A stretch of 64,000 nucleotides of DNA from Nitrospirota bacterium (GCA_040752355.1 JBFMHE010000005.1:62001-126000); one strand, 5' to 3'. Shown: positions 17,352 through 26,544, numbered from the stretch's first letter. Notes: a model not told the origin generated them from the sequence alone. Made by a program: numbers and translations.

Positions 17352-19552
17352 AAAGGTGGTCGGAGGTCATCGCCATGAACATGCATAAAGGCATTTTCCT
17401 TATTACCGCAGCGCTTGTGCTGCTCGGCAGCCTGGTTGCAGCAGAGGGCGGCTACGCCCAACCGAACGCTGCCGAGATTACCGGTATAGAGGTGCTCGAT
17501 AATGTCGTCAGGATAACGGTTGCCGGACCTCTCCATTATAAAGTGAACAAGACCGATGACCCCTTCAGGGTTACCGTGGATGTAGAGGGCGCGTCGCTCG
17601 GCAGTTTCAGAGATAAAATGTTTTCGAAGGGGAAAGGTATAACCGAGATCGTGCCGACCCAGGTGCAGAATCCGCCTCTTGCGCGGCTCTCGGTTCTCCT
17701 GCAGAATCCCTCTACCGTCAGCTCCGAGGTGAGCGGCGATACGATCACGATTACCGTAAAAGAGGAGCAGGGCGCTGCCGCTGTCGCAGCGGCCGAGGCA
17801 GCGAGCGGCAAGGGAGATGCCGCGGCGGCTGTCGTGCCGCCTGCTCCACACGACGACGAGGCGGCAGGCAGCAGCGATCCGGCAGAGCAAATAACGGAGA
17901 TCGCGTTCAACAAAACAGCCGAAGGAGCGGAGCTGATCATCAAAGGCGACGGCGCTATGCCCGACCCCGCGGTATTCGAGCTCGAAGGGAAGATCATGGT
18001 GGATGTTCCCGGCGTCTCGATGAAGGCGCCGCTTCCGCAGGAGACGCCATCGCCCGTGAGGCGGCTCAGGCATAGAGCCGATGACGACAAAGTCAGGTTC
18101 GTCCTCGATATCGAAAAGGGCGCAGGCGTCGAGGTCGTGGCGCTCGACGATGAAGTGATCGTCGAAGTGCGGCACAAGGACAGGGGCGTAAAGAACAGGG
18201 ACGGTCAGGGCAAGCCGATGGCGAGCTCCGATCAGGCGCGCGGCCTGGCCATGGTGAAAGAGACTCCTAAGTTGATATCGCTCGACTTCCAGGACGCCGA
18301 TATCATTCCCATCCTGCGGCTCCTCGGCGATGTGAGCGGCTACAACATCGTCGTCCATCCGGACGTTAAGGGCAAGATCACGATGAAGCTCATGAACGTG
18401 CCCTGGGAGCAGGCGCTGGATATCGTCCTGAAGACCTTCGCCCTTGAGAAAATAATAGAGGGAAACATCATCCGGGTCGCGACGCTGAAGGCCTTTCAGG
18501 ATGAGAAAAAGGCGGTCGCCGACACCAAGGAGGTCTTCGGCAAGGCGGAAGATATCGAGACGAAAGTGTTTACGGTGAACTACGCAAATGTCGAGAAAGT
18601 AAGAGAGTCTATTGATAAGGCGAAGGTGCTTTCACCGCGAGGAAATATCAGTTTCGATACAAGGACCCGCTCCCTGATCGTGAAGGATATTGCATCTTCC
18701 CTTGCTGATATACAATCGCTGGTGATAGCCCTTGACAAGCCTACCCCGCAGGTGCTCATCGAGGCAAGAATGGTAGAGGTCAATAAGAATCTCGCAAGGG
18801 ACCTCGGGGTTCAGTGGGGCGTTGCGCAAACTGATGGGAGAGTGTCCTTTGGGGGGACGAGGGCGCCGGTAACTGACGTTTCGACGTATACTTCCTCTCC
18901 GGTAACGCAAGTGGGCACGGGCCAGGCTTCAGCGGGGACTACTGTCTCGCAGAATCTCCTCCCTCTTGTGGTCAATCTTCCTGCTGCAGTTGGACCTGGC
19001 GCGGGTGCAACCTTCGGGTTCGGCTGGCTTAACAAGAACGGAACCTTGATGCTTGATTTCAGGCTGTCTGCTCTTGAATCGAGCGGCAAAGGGAAGGTTG
19101 TCTCCAGCCCTAAGATCATGACACTCGAGAATGAGCAGGCGATCATACGGCACGGGGCGCAAATTCCGGTAACAACCAGAATGCCTGACGGCACCTTTTC
19201 GACGACCTATAAGGATGCGAATATCAAGTTGGCGGTTATTCCTCAAGTGGCTCCCGATGGTACGGTCCTGATGAAGCTCGAAGTAACTAAAGATGAACCT
19301 GACTTCTCTCGTGTTGATGAGCTCGGCAATCCTACCATTAATTCGAGAGCGGCAACAACACAGGTTCTGCTCAAGAGCGGGGAGACTATAGCTATCGGTG
19401 GAATACTCAAGAGTAACGAGACAGAAAGTGAATCAGCAGTTCCAGGAGTCTCGAGGATTCCGATCTTAGGTCGGCTGTTCAAGCGTGATACAAAAAGTGC
19501 AACAGTAGAGGAGCTTCTAATCTTTATTACACCAAGTATTGTTAATCAGTAA
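17348..19552 (+). CDS. pilQ: Type IV pilus secretin PilQ
   Basis: A 734-residue outer-membrane secretin. It has a signal peptide (GIFLITAALVLLGSLVAAEGGYAQ), two AMIN domains (about residues 40-130 and 180-275), then STN/N0 (LISLDFQDADIIPILRLLGDVSGYNIVVHPDVKGKI pattern), an N1 module (VFTVNYANVEKVRESI) and the secretin core ending LGRLFKRDTKSATVEELLIFITPSIV. It is the pore for the pilus fibre and closes the pilMNOPQ operon. Codon use becomes visibly more A/T-rich after about 18,580 without any break in the frame. Confidence 0.95.
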   Translation: MKRWSEVIAMNMHKGIFLITAALVLLGSLVAAEGGYAQPNAAEITGIEVLDNVVRITVAGPLHYKVNKTDDPFRVTVDVEGASLGSFRDKMFSKGKGITEIVPTQVQNPPLARLSVLLQNPSTVSSEVSGDTITITVKEEQGAAAVAAAEAASGKGDAAAAVVPPAPHDDEAAGSSDPAEQITEIAFNKTAEGAELIIKGDGAMPDPAVFELEGKIMVDVPGVSMKAPLPQETPSPVRRLRHRADDDKVRFVLDIEKGAGVEVVALDDEVIVEVRHKDRGVKNRDGQGKPMASSDQARGLAMVKETPKLISLDFQDADIIPILRLLGDVSGYNIVVHPDVKGKITMKLMNVPWEQALDIVLKTFALEKIIEGNIIRVATLKAFQDEKKAVADTKEVFGKAEDIETKVFTVNYANVEKVRESIDKAKVLSPRGNISFDTRTRSLIVKDIASSLADIQSLVIALDKPTPQVLIEARMVEVNKNLARDLGVQWGVAQTDGRVSFGGTRAPVTDVSTYTSSPVTQVGTGQASAGTTVSQNLLPLVVNLPAAVGPGAGATFGFGWLNKNGTLMLDFRLSALESSGKGKVVSSPKIMTLENEQAIIRHGAQIPVTTRMPDGTFSTTYKDANIKLAVIPQVAPDGTVLMKLEVTKDEPDFSRVDELGNPTINSRAATTQVLLKSGETIAIGGILKSNETESESAVPGVSRIPILGRLFKRDTKSATVEELLIFITPSIVNQ

Positions 19553-19588
19553 ACATGCAGCAGATGGTCGCTCCGATTGTGATATGCG

Positions 19589-19831
19589 TCAGCTATCCCA
19601 TATCGATCTCGGCTCGTCGAGGAGACGTACGCCGGTGAAGTAGCAGCAGAGCTCGTTGTTGATGTCGTTGATGAAGGAGCGCTCCTTCCCGTCCTGGAAG
19701 AGGATGCGCACGATACAGAACCCGCCCGGCAGGTCGGAATGCCGCTCTTCGACCACCTCACCTATTCCCCATGCGAAATACCTGATGTGCCTTACTCTAT
19801 CACCGACCTGCAAGTACAATCTGCACTTCAT
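19589..19831 (-). CDS. Small DUF3553-like protein
   Basis: An 80-residue protein with LQVGDRVRHIRYFAWGIGEVVEE, a beta-barrel-type pattern like the CarD-N/DUF3553 family (GDxVxHxxxGxGxV). The remainder is GGFCIVRILFQDGKERSFINDINNEL. Such small domains often bind nucleic acid or RNA polymerase, but no function is assigned. A strong promoter lies immediately upstream, with its -10 box 6 nt before the ATG, so a leaderless transcript is likely. The gene is convergent with pilQ. Confidence 0.65.
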   Translation of the reverse strand: MKCRLYLQVGDRVRHIRYFAWGIGEVVEERHSDLPGGFCIVRILFQDGKERSFINDINNELCCYFTGVRLLDEPRSIWDS

Positions 19832-19837
19832 TATCCT

Positions 19838-19866
19838 ATTATAATTTCTCTCCGCTGCTTTTGTAA
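19838..19866 (-). promoter_or_regulatory. Sigma-70 promoter of DUF3553-like gene
   Basis: Minus strand: TTACAA (19866-19861), a 17-bp spacer, and TATAAT (19843-19838). Only 6 nt separate the -10 box from the ATG at 19831. Confidence 0.7.
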
Positions 19867-19996
19867 GGGGGAATAAAAATGAGCTGCGAAATGAAACACT
19901 TCCTTTTTCTCCGGAAGAACCCGGGAGAAAAACAGCTCGGGCGAAGAGGGCAACAGGAGCACGCGCCTGCTGTTCGCCGGGACTATCCGCCTCGGC

Positions 19997-20917
19997 CTAG
20001 CGTACGTAATACCCGTGCAGGGTATAGACGAAATGTCCCGTGATGGTGAGCGCGTCCTCCTTAACGCTCTCGGGAAGGGGCCAGAACGGTTCGGCGTCAC
20101 GAAGGGCCCGCATCGCCGCTTCGTCGAGGCTCTTGTGCCCCGAGGTGCGTACCAGTTCGACGGCGCCGAGGCGACCGTCTTTCTTTATGGTAAACCGTAT
20201 GTACAGATCGCCGTAGACTCCTCGCGCCGCAGCATCCATGGGATAGTTCCAGATACCCTCGATCTTCTCCTTGAGGCGTTGCATATACCCGAAATACCGG
20301 TAATCTTTCGTATCGAGGGTTATCGTGCTCCCTTGCTTCATCCCGCTGCTCTCATTCGTTGAGCGGTCTGCCTGCGCGAGGTCGCCGATCACCTCCTTAT
20401 CGAAAAACTTTTCCCTGAATGTCTTGGGTCCGGGCTTTCCGGGAGACGCCTTTCCCGGTGATTCACCTGTTGCATCTCTTTCCGGTATCGTATCGTACGT
20501 TTCTGCAGGGCGTTTTGTATCGAGCCCCTGCCCTTCGGCAAGATTGTCCGGCCGTGCCCGCTCTTTTCCGCCCTGACCATCCCGGGGCATGCGCTGTTGC
20601 AGCGTGCCTTCCGACGATCCTTCCGACCGGCTGCCTTTGGGCACAGAGGAGAGCTCCCGAGGCGGCGGTAAATTCTTGGGCAGCTGCGGTATGACGGCCG
20701 GTCGTTCGCGCAGATCGTCTCCCGGGACCGCAGGGACTTTCCTCATCCTCTTCGGCGGCGTCCCCGGTCGCTGCGGGACCGTCTGCAGCTCCTCCGGGGT
20801 AACAATCCTGGCAGCGAACGGCTGCGGTGTCCGCTTCACCTGCTCTCGCACAAAGACGAATGCCGCAACAGCGACGAGGCAGTGCAGAATGAGGGAATAC
20901 AACAGATACCGTTTCAC
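19997..20917 (-). CDS. TonB-family energy-transducing protein
   Basis: A 306-residue protein. It has a short cytoplasmic start and transmembrane helix (RYLLYSLILHCLVAVAAFVFV), then a long Pro/Arg/Lys-rich periplasmic linker. A TonB C-terminal domain follows (YRYFGYMQRLKEKIEGIWNYP, then GDLYIRFTIKKDGRLGAVELVRTSGHKSLDEAAMRAL). It should couple the proton gradient to outer-membrane receptors or to another machine, but no exbB/exbD is in the window. The start chosen is a GTG (VKRYLL) that lies 8 nt after an extended -10 box. The open frame runs further upstream without a credible start. Confidence 0.82.
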   Translation of the reverse strand: MKRYLLYSLILHCLVAVAAFVFVREQVKRTPQPFAARIVTPEELQTVPQRPGTPPKRMRKVPAVPGDDLRERPAVIPQLPKNLPPPRELSSVPKGSRSEGSSEGTLQQRMPRDGQGGKERARPDNLAEGQGLDTKRPAETYDTIPERDATGESPGKASPGKPGPKTFREKFFDKEVIGDLAQADRSTNESSGMKQGSTITLDTKDYRYFGYMQRLKEKIEGIWNYPMDAAARGVYGDLYIRFTIKKDGRLGAVELVRTSGHKSLDEAAMRALRDAEPFWPLPESVKEDALTITGHFVYTLHGYYVR

Positions 20918-20925
20918 GATAAGGT

Positions 20926-20934
20926 ATTTTACCA
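20926..20934 (-). promoter_or_regulatory. Extended -10 promoter of tonB-like gene
   Basis: Minus strand TGG-TAAAAT (20934-20926), 8 nt before the GTG at 20917. There is no good -35 box. It implies a leaderless or near-leaderless mRNA. Confidence 0.5.
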
Positions 20935-21131
20935 CAGCATTTTGGCATGAAATGAGCAGAAGTGATAAAAAAATATTTTTCCGCGAACATGTCGGAGCGG
21001 ATACGATTTCTTCGCGCGAATTCTGCACAAAGCAAGAGCTGGAGCCGTTTTGCGCGGGATGAGGGACATGCTGTTCTTTGCAAGAGGTGCAGGCGGAGGA
21101 TAAAAAAATGTTTGACATGTGCTGTTTTCTC

Positions 21132-21160
21132 TTGAACTTTTTGAAATGAATAGGTATATT
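21132..21160 (+). promoter_or_regulatory. Sigma-70 promoter of Lys/Ala-repeat gene
   Basis: TTGAAC (21132-21137), a 17-bp spacer, and TATATT (21155-21160). A start near 21167 would leave a short leader with AAGGAGG before the ATG at 21190. Confidence 0.65.
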
Positions 21161-21189
21161 TATTTACAAAAATTTAAGGAGGCTTCAGA

Positions 21190-21396
21190 ATGGCAACAAC
21201 GAAGAAACCTGCTGCAAAGAAGGCCGCAAAGAAACCCGCTGCAAAAAAGGCCGCAAAGAAACCTGCTGCAAAGAAAGCCGCAAAGAAGCCCGCAGCGAAG
21301 AAGGCTGCAAAGAAAGCCGCAAAGAAGCCCGCAGCGAAGAAGGCTGCAAAGAAAGCTGCAAAGAAGCCCGCAGCGAAGAAGACCGCAAAGAAATAG
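21190..21396 (+). CDS. Histone H1-like Lys/Ala/Pro-repeat protein
   Basis: A 68-residue, extremely basic protein made almost wholly of the unit KKPAAKKAA (three 9-residue copies, then two 13-residue copies extended by KKAA, then a partial copy). This composition matches the C-terminal tails of bacterial H1-like proteins (AlgP/HctB/Hc1 types) that bind DNA non-specifically. It has its own promoter, an excellent AAGGAGG ribosome site and a strong terminator hairpin, so it is a genuine monocistronic gene. The role is probably nucleoid binding; this rests on composition only. Confidence 0.75.
   Translation: MATTKKPAAKKAAKKPAAKKAAKKPAAKKAAKKPAAKKAAKKAAKKPAAKKAAKKAAKKPAAKKTAKK
21202..21393 (+). 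repeat. Coding tandem repeat (27/39-nt units)
   Basis: Near-identical 27-nt units (three copies), followed by 39-nt units (two copies) and a partial copy, encode the KKPAAKKAA repeats. Such arrays can change length by slippage. Confidence 0.75.
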
Positions 21397-21413
21397 ACCG
21401 CTGCTGAAGTTTT

Positions 21414-21460
21414 CCTGTGCATTGAGTTGTATGCGTCCGGCATACAGCTCAATGTGCAGG
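21414..21460 (+). terminator. Long terminator-type hairpin after Lys/Ala-repeat gene
   Basis: Arms 21414-21434 and 21440-21460 form a 21-bp stem with few mismatches around the loop GTCCG. No long T-run follows. It ends the monocistronic unit 18 bp after the stop codon. Confidence 0.6.
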
Positions 21461-21507
21461 AAGCGTTGTTCCTTGCCTTCGTTTCCCCCCGAATGGTATC
21501 TTAAAAA

Positions 21508-24015
21508 GTGAACCTCTCGCGTTTTCAGAAACCAAGCCGCTACATTGATAGTGAGTATAATGCAGTAAAGCACCGGAACGGTCCTGCCTCCCCCCGCACC
21601 GTCCGCTTTGCCCTCGCCTTCCCCGATATTTACGATGTGGGCATGTCGCATCTCGGCCTGAGAATCCTGTATGGCCTCCTCAACAGTCATCATGCCGTGA
21701 CGGCGGAGCGGGTCTTCTCGCCGTGGATCGACCTCGAGGCGTACCTGAAGAGCAATAAGCTCGCCCTTTCCTCGCTCGAGACGAGCACGCCGCTGCACCG
21801 GTTCGATGTCGTGGGATTCAGCCTCCAGTATGAACTGTCCTACACCACGGTCCTCGCGATGCTCCGGCTCGGCGGCATCCCGCTCCGCACGGAAGAGCGG
21901 CTCCAGACCCGCCGGGACCTTCCCCTCATCGTTGCGGGAGGTCCCTGCACGGTCAATCCTGCGCCGATGGCCCCTTTTATCGACGCCTTTCTGATCGGCG
22001 ACGGCGAGAGGGCGGTGATGCAGCTCGCCGATGCCGTGAGCGCATGGAAGGAGAGCGGCGCCGGGCGCGAGGCCGGGCTCAGGGAGATAGCGAAGCTCGA
22101 CGGGTTCTACGTGCCTCTCGTCCACGGCGCCGATGTGCGGGTGCGGCGGCAGTTCGTCGCCTCTCTCGATGATGCCCCGTATCCTGTGCGGCCGGTGGTG
22201 CCGTACACCTCCATTGTGCATGACCGGGTGACGATCGAGGTGTCGCGGGGATGCACCAGGGGCTGCAGGTTCTGCCAGGCGGGCATGGTCTATCGTCCTC
22301 TGCGGGAGCGTTCTCCCGAGAGGGTCCTCGCCATTGCGGAGGAGTCGCTGAGGGCGACCGGCCATGACGAGGTGTCGCTCACCTCGTTGAGCGCAGGAGA
22401 TTACTCCTGCCTCCTGCCGGTCGTCAGAGAGTTCAACCGCCGGTACAGCGCTTCGAAAATAGCGCTCTCGCTCCCCTCGCTGCGGGTGGGCGCTGTCAGC
22501 CAGGACGTCCTGCGTGAGATACGGTCGATACGGAAGACCGGCTTTACCATGGCCCCGGAGGCGGCTACGGAGCGGCTGCGGAGCGTCATCAATAAGGATT
22601 TTAGTGCCGAAGACTACGAGCGGGCACTGAGGGCGCTCTTCGAAGAGGGGTGGCAGACGCTCAAGCTCTATTTCATGATAGGGCTTCCTACGGAGCGGGA
22701 CGAGGATATAGAGGCGATCCCCGAAATGATCATGCAGGCATTGCGCATCGCCAAGAAGCATACGGGAAGGTTCGTGACGATCAATACCACGATCTCTCCC
22801 TTCGTTCCCAAGGCGCATACCCCTTTCCAGTGGTGCGGACAGATACGCCACGACGCAATGCGGCGAACGCTGCAGTATCTGAAAGAGGTGCTGGGCCGGA
22901 AGAAATTCAAGTACAAGGGCCATGACGACCGGATGAGCCTGCTCGAGGCGGTCTTCGCCCGGGGAGATGCGGGGCTCGCTCCGCTCATAGAGCAGGCGGC
23001 CGAGCTGGGGTGCAGGCTCGACGGATGGTCTGAAGTCTTCGACTTCGACCGCTGGCAGGAGGCGATGGACAGGACGGGCATCGATGCAGCGGCCTATGCC
23101 GAGCGATGCTACGCAAAAGAGGAACGGCTTCCCTGGGATACGATAGACATCGGCGTAAAAAAAGAGTACCTCTACAGCGAGTACGAACGGGCGCTTTCAG
23201 GGGAGCGGTCTCCCGATTGCCGGCAGTCGTGCATCGGCTGCGGCCTGAAGTGCGCTGGGGAGAACGCGCCGGCGCCGTTCGGGAACGCGGAGGGTGCTCT
23301 CTCCATGGAGAAGAAAGCGCCGGAAACAGGACCGGAAATAGCGAAGGTCCGTGTCAGGATGGAGTTCTCGAAAGCCGGCGTGCTGCGGTATCTCTCGCAT
23401 CTCGAGGTGACGACCGCCCTCATACGCGGGTTTCGGCGGGCGGGGATCCGCTTCGATTTCTCCAAAGGGTTCCACCCTGCGCCTAAGGTCTCGTTCGGCC
23501 CCTCCCTCCCCACCGGCATTGCGGGAGAGCGGGAGTATCTCGATATAGAGGTTTTTACCCCCTTTGATATAGAATCATATATGCCGAAGGTGAGGGCATC
23601 CATGCCCGAAGGGATCGAGATCAGGCGGATGGCGGTCATCCCGGTGCATGAGCCCTCGCTGAGCACGTTCGTCACCAGGTACGCGTATACCGTGTCGATC
23701 GATCGCGGGCAGTATGCCGCGTGCGCCGGACAGGTGGCCGCGCTGCATGAGCGGCTGCAGAACGGCGAAGCGCTGATCGTGCAGCGCGACGATAAAGCCG
23801 TTGATATCGCGCCCTGCATCGAGACTATGGAAATGGATGCGGCAAACGAAGAGACGGGCGAAGCCTCACTGGCCCTGATCCTCAGGGACTACGAGACGGT
23901 TAAGGCGAGAGTCGGGGAAGTTGTCGAGGCGGTGACCGGGTTGAACGCACGGGACCTCGCCATCACCAGAACGGCCCTGTACGGCTGGCGAGACGGGTGG
24001 GTGGCGCCGCTCTGA
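21508..24015 (+). CDS. Radical SAM protein (TIGR03960-type) fused to DUF2344
   Basis: An 835-residue two-part protein. The N-terminal part has a B12-binding-like fold (FALAFPDIYDVGMSHLGLRILY) and a radical SAM domain with the 4Fe-4S motif CTRGCRFCQAG. The C-terminal part (from about residue 610) is DUF2344 (RMEFSKAGVLRYLSHLEVTTALIRGFRRAGIRF). A Cys cluster C..CGLKC lies between them. The fusion typically sits next to RNase G, as here, hinting at an RNA-related modification that is not established. The GTG start at 21508 has only a weak ribosome site. Confidence 0.85.
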   Translation: MNLSRFQKPSRYIDSEYNAVKHRNGPASPRTVRFALAFPDIYDVGMSHLGLRILYGLLNSHHAVTAERVFSPWIDLEAYLKSNKLALSSLETSTPLHRFDVVGFSLQYELSYTTVLAMLRLGGIPLRTEERLQTRRDLPLIVAGGPCTVNPAPMAPFIDAFLIGDGERAVMQLADAVSAWKESGAGREAGLREIAKLDGFYVPLVHGADVRVRRQFVASLDDAPYPVRPVVPYTSIVHDRVTIEVSRGCTRGCRFCQAGMVYRPLRERSPERVLAIAEESLRATGHDEVSLTSLSAGDYSCLLPVVREFNRRYSASKIALSLPSLRVGAVSQDVLREIRSIRKTGFTMAPEAATERLRSVINKDFSAEDYERALRALFEEGWQTLKLYFMIGLPTERDEDIEAIPEMIMQALRIAKKHTGRFVTINTTISPFVPKAHTPFQWCGQIRHDAMRRTLQYLKEVLGRKKFKYKGHDDRMSLLEAVFARGDAGLAPLIEQAAELGCRLDGWSEVFDFDRWQEAMDRTGIDAAAYAERCYAKEERLPWDTIDIGVKKEYLYSEYERALSGERSPDCRQSCIGCGLKCAGENAPAPFGNAEGALSMEKKAPETGPEIAKVRVRMEFSKAGVLRYLSHLEVTTALIRGFRRAGIRFDFSKGFHPAPKVSFGPSLPTGIAGEREYLDIEVFTPFDIESYMPKVRASMPEGIEIRRMAVIPVHEPSLSTFVTRYAYTVSIDRGQYAACAGQVAALHERLQNGEALIVQRDDKAVDIAPCIETMEMDAANEETGEASLALILRDYETVKARVGEVVEAVTGLNARDLAITRTALYGWRDGWVAPL

Positions 24016-24109
24016 GACGCGGCCCGGCAGCCTGTCCCCTATCCGCCCGCTGGTCTGCCTGCATTCTGTCTGCGAGCTGCCTACTATAGAGATGAATGGA
24101 GAAGCATAG

Positions 24110-25618
24110 ATGACCGGAGAATTGCTGATCAATGTGACGAGAGAAGAGAGCAGGGTTGCGCTCCTCGAGGGCGGTCAGGTCGTCGAGCTGTATATCGAAC
24201 GGAAGCGCGATGCGAGCCTGGTTGGCAATATCTACAAGGGGCGGATCCTGAAGATACTGCCGGGTATGCAGTCCTCCTTTGTCGATATTGGCCTCGAAAA
24301 GGCCGCCTTCCTGTATGTGGCCGATATCATGACCGACATGGATGAGTACTACGCGGCGTTTCTCGATGCGGAGACGGAAGAGCAGGATCTCTACGAAGGG
24401 GCCGAGCGCTTCAGGGCGGCGCTGCCTATCGAGGAGCTCATACAGGAGGGGCAGGAGATCATCGTGCAGGTCTCGAAGGACCCCATCGGCACGAAGGGCG
24501 CCCGGGTCACCTCCTATATCACGCTCCCGGGCAGGTATGTCGTGCTCATGCCGAATGTCGAGCATGTGGGCATCTCCCGGAGGATAGAAAACGAAGAAAA
24601 CCGTGCCCGGCTGAAGGCCGTTGCCGCCGAGCTCAAGCCCAAAGGGTTCGGCGTGATCATGAGGACCGCCTGCGAGGACGCGACGGTGGACGAGATCAAG
24701 CGCGACCTCGAGTTCCTCCTCCTCCTCTGGGAGAACATACAGAAGAAGAAAGACCGGGTCTCCGCACCCGCACTCCTCTACAGCGACCTCGACCTCGTGT
24801 TCAGGAGCGTACGGGACTTCATGAGCCAGGAAGTGGAGCGGCTGGTGATCGATTCGGCCGAGGAGTACGAGCGGTTGAAGGAGTTCGCCGGCGCCTATTT
24901 CCCGAGGCTCATCGACAAGATAGAGCTCTACGAGGGCAGAGAGCCGCTCTTCGACGCCTTCGGCATCGAGATGGACATATCCCGCGCCCTGGGGCGCAAG
25001 GTGTGGCTGAAGTCCGGAGGCTATATCGTCATCGACCAGACCGAGGCGATGACGGTCATCGATGTGAATACCGGCAAATTCGTCGGCAAGGAGAACCTCG
25101 AAGACACGATCCTGAAGACGAATATCGAGGCGGTCAAGGAGATCGCCTACCAGATACGGTTCAGGAATCTCGGCGGGATTATCATCACCGACTTCATCGA
25201 TATGGAGAAGCCCGAGAACCGGGAGAAGGTCTTCAAGGCCTTTGTCGAGGCGATGAAGAGGGACCGGGCGAAGAATACGATTTATACCATCTCGGAGCTG
25301 GGGATCATCCAGATGACGAGGAAGCGCGTGCGGGAGAGCCTCGGCCGCGTCCTGTGCGAGCAGTGCCCGTATTGCGAAGGGAAGGGGTTCATCAAGTCGA
25401 CGAGGACCGTGGCCTACGAGATATTCAGGAAGCTCAGGAAGATGAACCTCGGCAGCGGTACCATGGCGATGATCAAGGCCCATCCCGCTGTCGCGGAGCT
25501 CCTCTCCTACGAAGAGCGGCAGGGTATCGAGGAGATCGAGGGCGCCTACGGGATTCAGCTTATCATCAAGGAAGACCTGCGTTTTCACCAGGAAAACTAC
25601 GAGATAACGGTCCTCTGA
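24110..25618 (+). CDS. rng: Ribonuclease G
   Basis: A 502-residue Rne/Rng endoribonuclease. It starts MTGELLINVTREESRVALLEGGQVVELYIER and has an S1 domain (residues about 35-125, VGNIYKGRILKILPGMQSSFVDIGLEKAAFL), the RNase H-like/DNase I-like catalytic core with VIDVNTGKFVG and IIITDFIDM (catalytic acidic residues), and the zinc-link CEQCPYC. The long C-terminal degradosome scaffold of RNase E is absent, so RNase G is the better name. It processes rRNA 5' ends and turns over mRNA. Confidence 0.93.
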   Translation: MTGELLINVTREESRVALLEGGQVVELYIERKRDASLVGNIYKGRILKILPGMQSSFVDIGLEKAAFLYVADIMTDMDEYYAAFLDAETEEQDLYEGAERFRAALPIEELIQEGQEIIVQVSKDPIGTKGARVTSYITLPGRYVVLMPNVEHVGISRRIENEENRARLKAVAAELKPKGFGVIMRTACEDATVDEIKRDLEFLLLLWENIQKKKDRVSAPALLYSDLDLVFRSVRDFMSQEVERLVIDSAEEYERLKEFAGAYFPRLIDKIELYEGREPLFDAFGIEMDISRALGRKVWLKSGGYIVIDQTEAMTVIDVNTGKFVGKENLEDTILKTNIEAVKEIAYQIRFRNLGGIIITDFIDMEKPENREKVFKAFVEAMKRDRAKNTIYTISELGIIQMTRKRVRESLGRVLCEQCPYCEGKGFIKSTRTVAYEIFRKLRKMNLGSGTMAMIKAHPAVAELLSYEERQGIEEIEGAYGIQLIIKEDLRFHQENYEITVL

Positions 25619-25623
25619 CAGCC

Positions 25624-26412
25624 GTGGCAGATACCTATCAAAAGCTCCTCGCCCTTCTGCGGGAGATGCCTTCCGTTCTTCTCGCCTACTCGGGAGGCGT
25701 CGACAGCACCTTCCTGTTAAAGGCGCTCGGGGACTCCGGGGTCCGCTCCCTCGCGGTCATAGCCGTCTCGGCGACCATGCCCGAACGGGAGCGGCGCGAG
25801 GCGGAGGAGACGGCGCGGCTGCTCGGCGCCGACTGCAGGGTTATCACTACCGACGAGCTGAGCAATCCCGACTTCGTCCGCAATCCCCGCGACCGCTGCT
25901 TCTATTGCAAGGACGAGCTCTTTTCCCGGCTTGCCGGGATCGCCCGTTCGGAAGGATATGCCGTTATCGTCGACGGCAGCAATGCCGATGACCTCGCGGA
26001 CTGGCGGCCAGGCCGCAGGGCCGGCCAGAAGCATGGCGTCAGGAGCCCCCTCATCGAAGCGGGCCTGGCGAAGCAGGAGATCAGGGAGCTGTCGCGGGCG
26101 CTGGGATTGCCCACCTGGTCCAAGCCTGCAGCCCCGTGCCTTTCATCCCGCTTCCCCTACGGGACCGAGATAACCCTCGAAGGGCTCAAGCGGGTCGAGC
26201 AGGCCGAAGAGATATTGAGGGAGCTGGGATTCGGGGAGCTGCGGGTCAGATCCCACGGAAGCCTCGCCCGCATCGAGGTGCCGAAACACCAGATCGAGCG
26301 CTTTTTCGAGAGGAACCTGCGGGAGACCGTGACGGACAGGCTGAAAGCCCTCGGCTTCACCTACGTGACCGTAGACCTCGGGGGCTTCGTAAGTGGAAAC
26401 TTCAACTTTTAA
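25624..26412 (+). CDS. larE: LarE-type ATP-dependent sacrificial sulfur transferase
   Basis: A 262-residue PP-loop ATP pyrophosphatase. SGGVDST, VSATMPERE and CFYCKDELF are visible, as is PCLSSRFPYG, which holds the Cys that LarE-type enzymes sacrifice as sulfur donor for the nickel-pincer cofactor. The GTG start lies six bases after the rng stop, so translation is probably coupled. No larA, larB or larC is present in the window, so the partner substrate is unclear. A related sulfur-insertion role is possible. Confidence 0.85.
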   Translation: MADTYQKLLALLREMPSVLLAYSGGVDSTFLLKALGDSGVRSLAVIAVSATMPERERREAEETARLLGADCRVITTDELSNPDFVRNPRDRCFYCKDELFSRLAGIARSEGYAVIVDGSNADDLADWRPGRRAGQKHGVRSPLIEAGLAKQEIRELSRALGLPTWSKPAAPCLSSRFPYGTEITLEGLKRVEQAEEILRELGFGELRVRSHGSLARIEVPKHQIERFFERNLRETVTDRLKALGFTYVTVDLGGFVSGNFNF

Positions 26413-26439
26413 AGTTTTACAATAGAAGAACGGTTTGCT

Positions 26440-26541
26440 ATGAGAACGATGCGCTCTATAACCTCCTGCCGGACGGATATCCATCCGCTCTCGACCCTCT
26501 GCCGCGAGTCTGTGTCGATAGCCTCCGCTCACGCGGGGTAA
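26440..26541 (+). other. Possible 33-codon upstream ORF before glcF-like gene
   Basis: ATG at 26440 opens 33 codons ending in TAA three bases before the GlcF-like ATG. TACAAT at 26418-26423 could be its -10 box. There is no ribosome site. It may be a chance frame or a coupling leader peptide. Confidence 0.2.
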
Positions 26542-26544
26542 GCC

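Noticed and set aside
21202-21393. Short regular repeats that might suggest a CRISPR array.
   Set aside because: Repeats are contiguous without unique spacers and encode the Lys/Ala protein.
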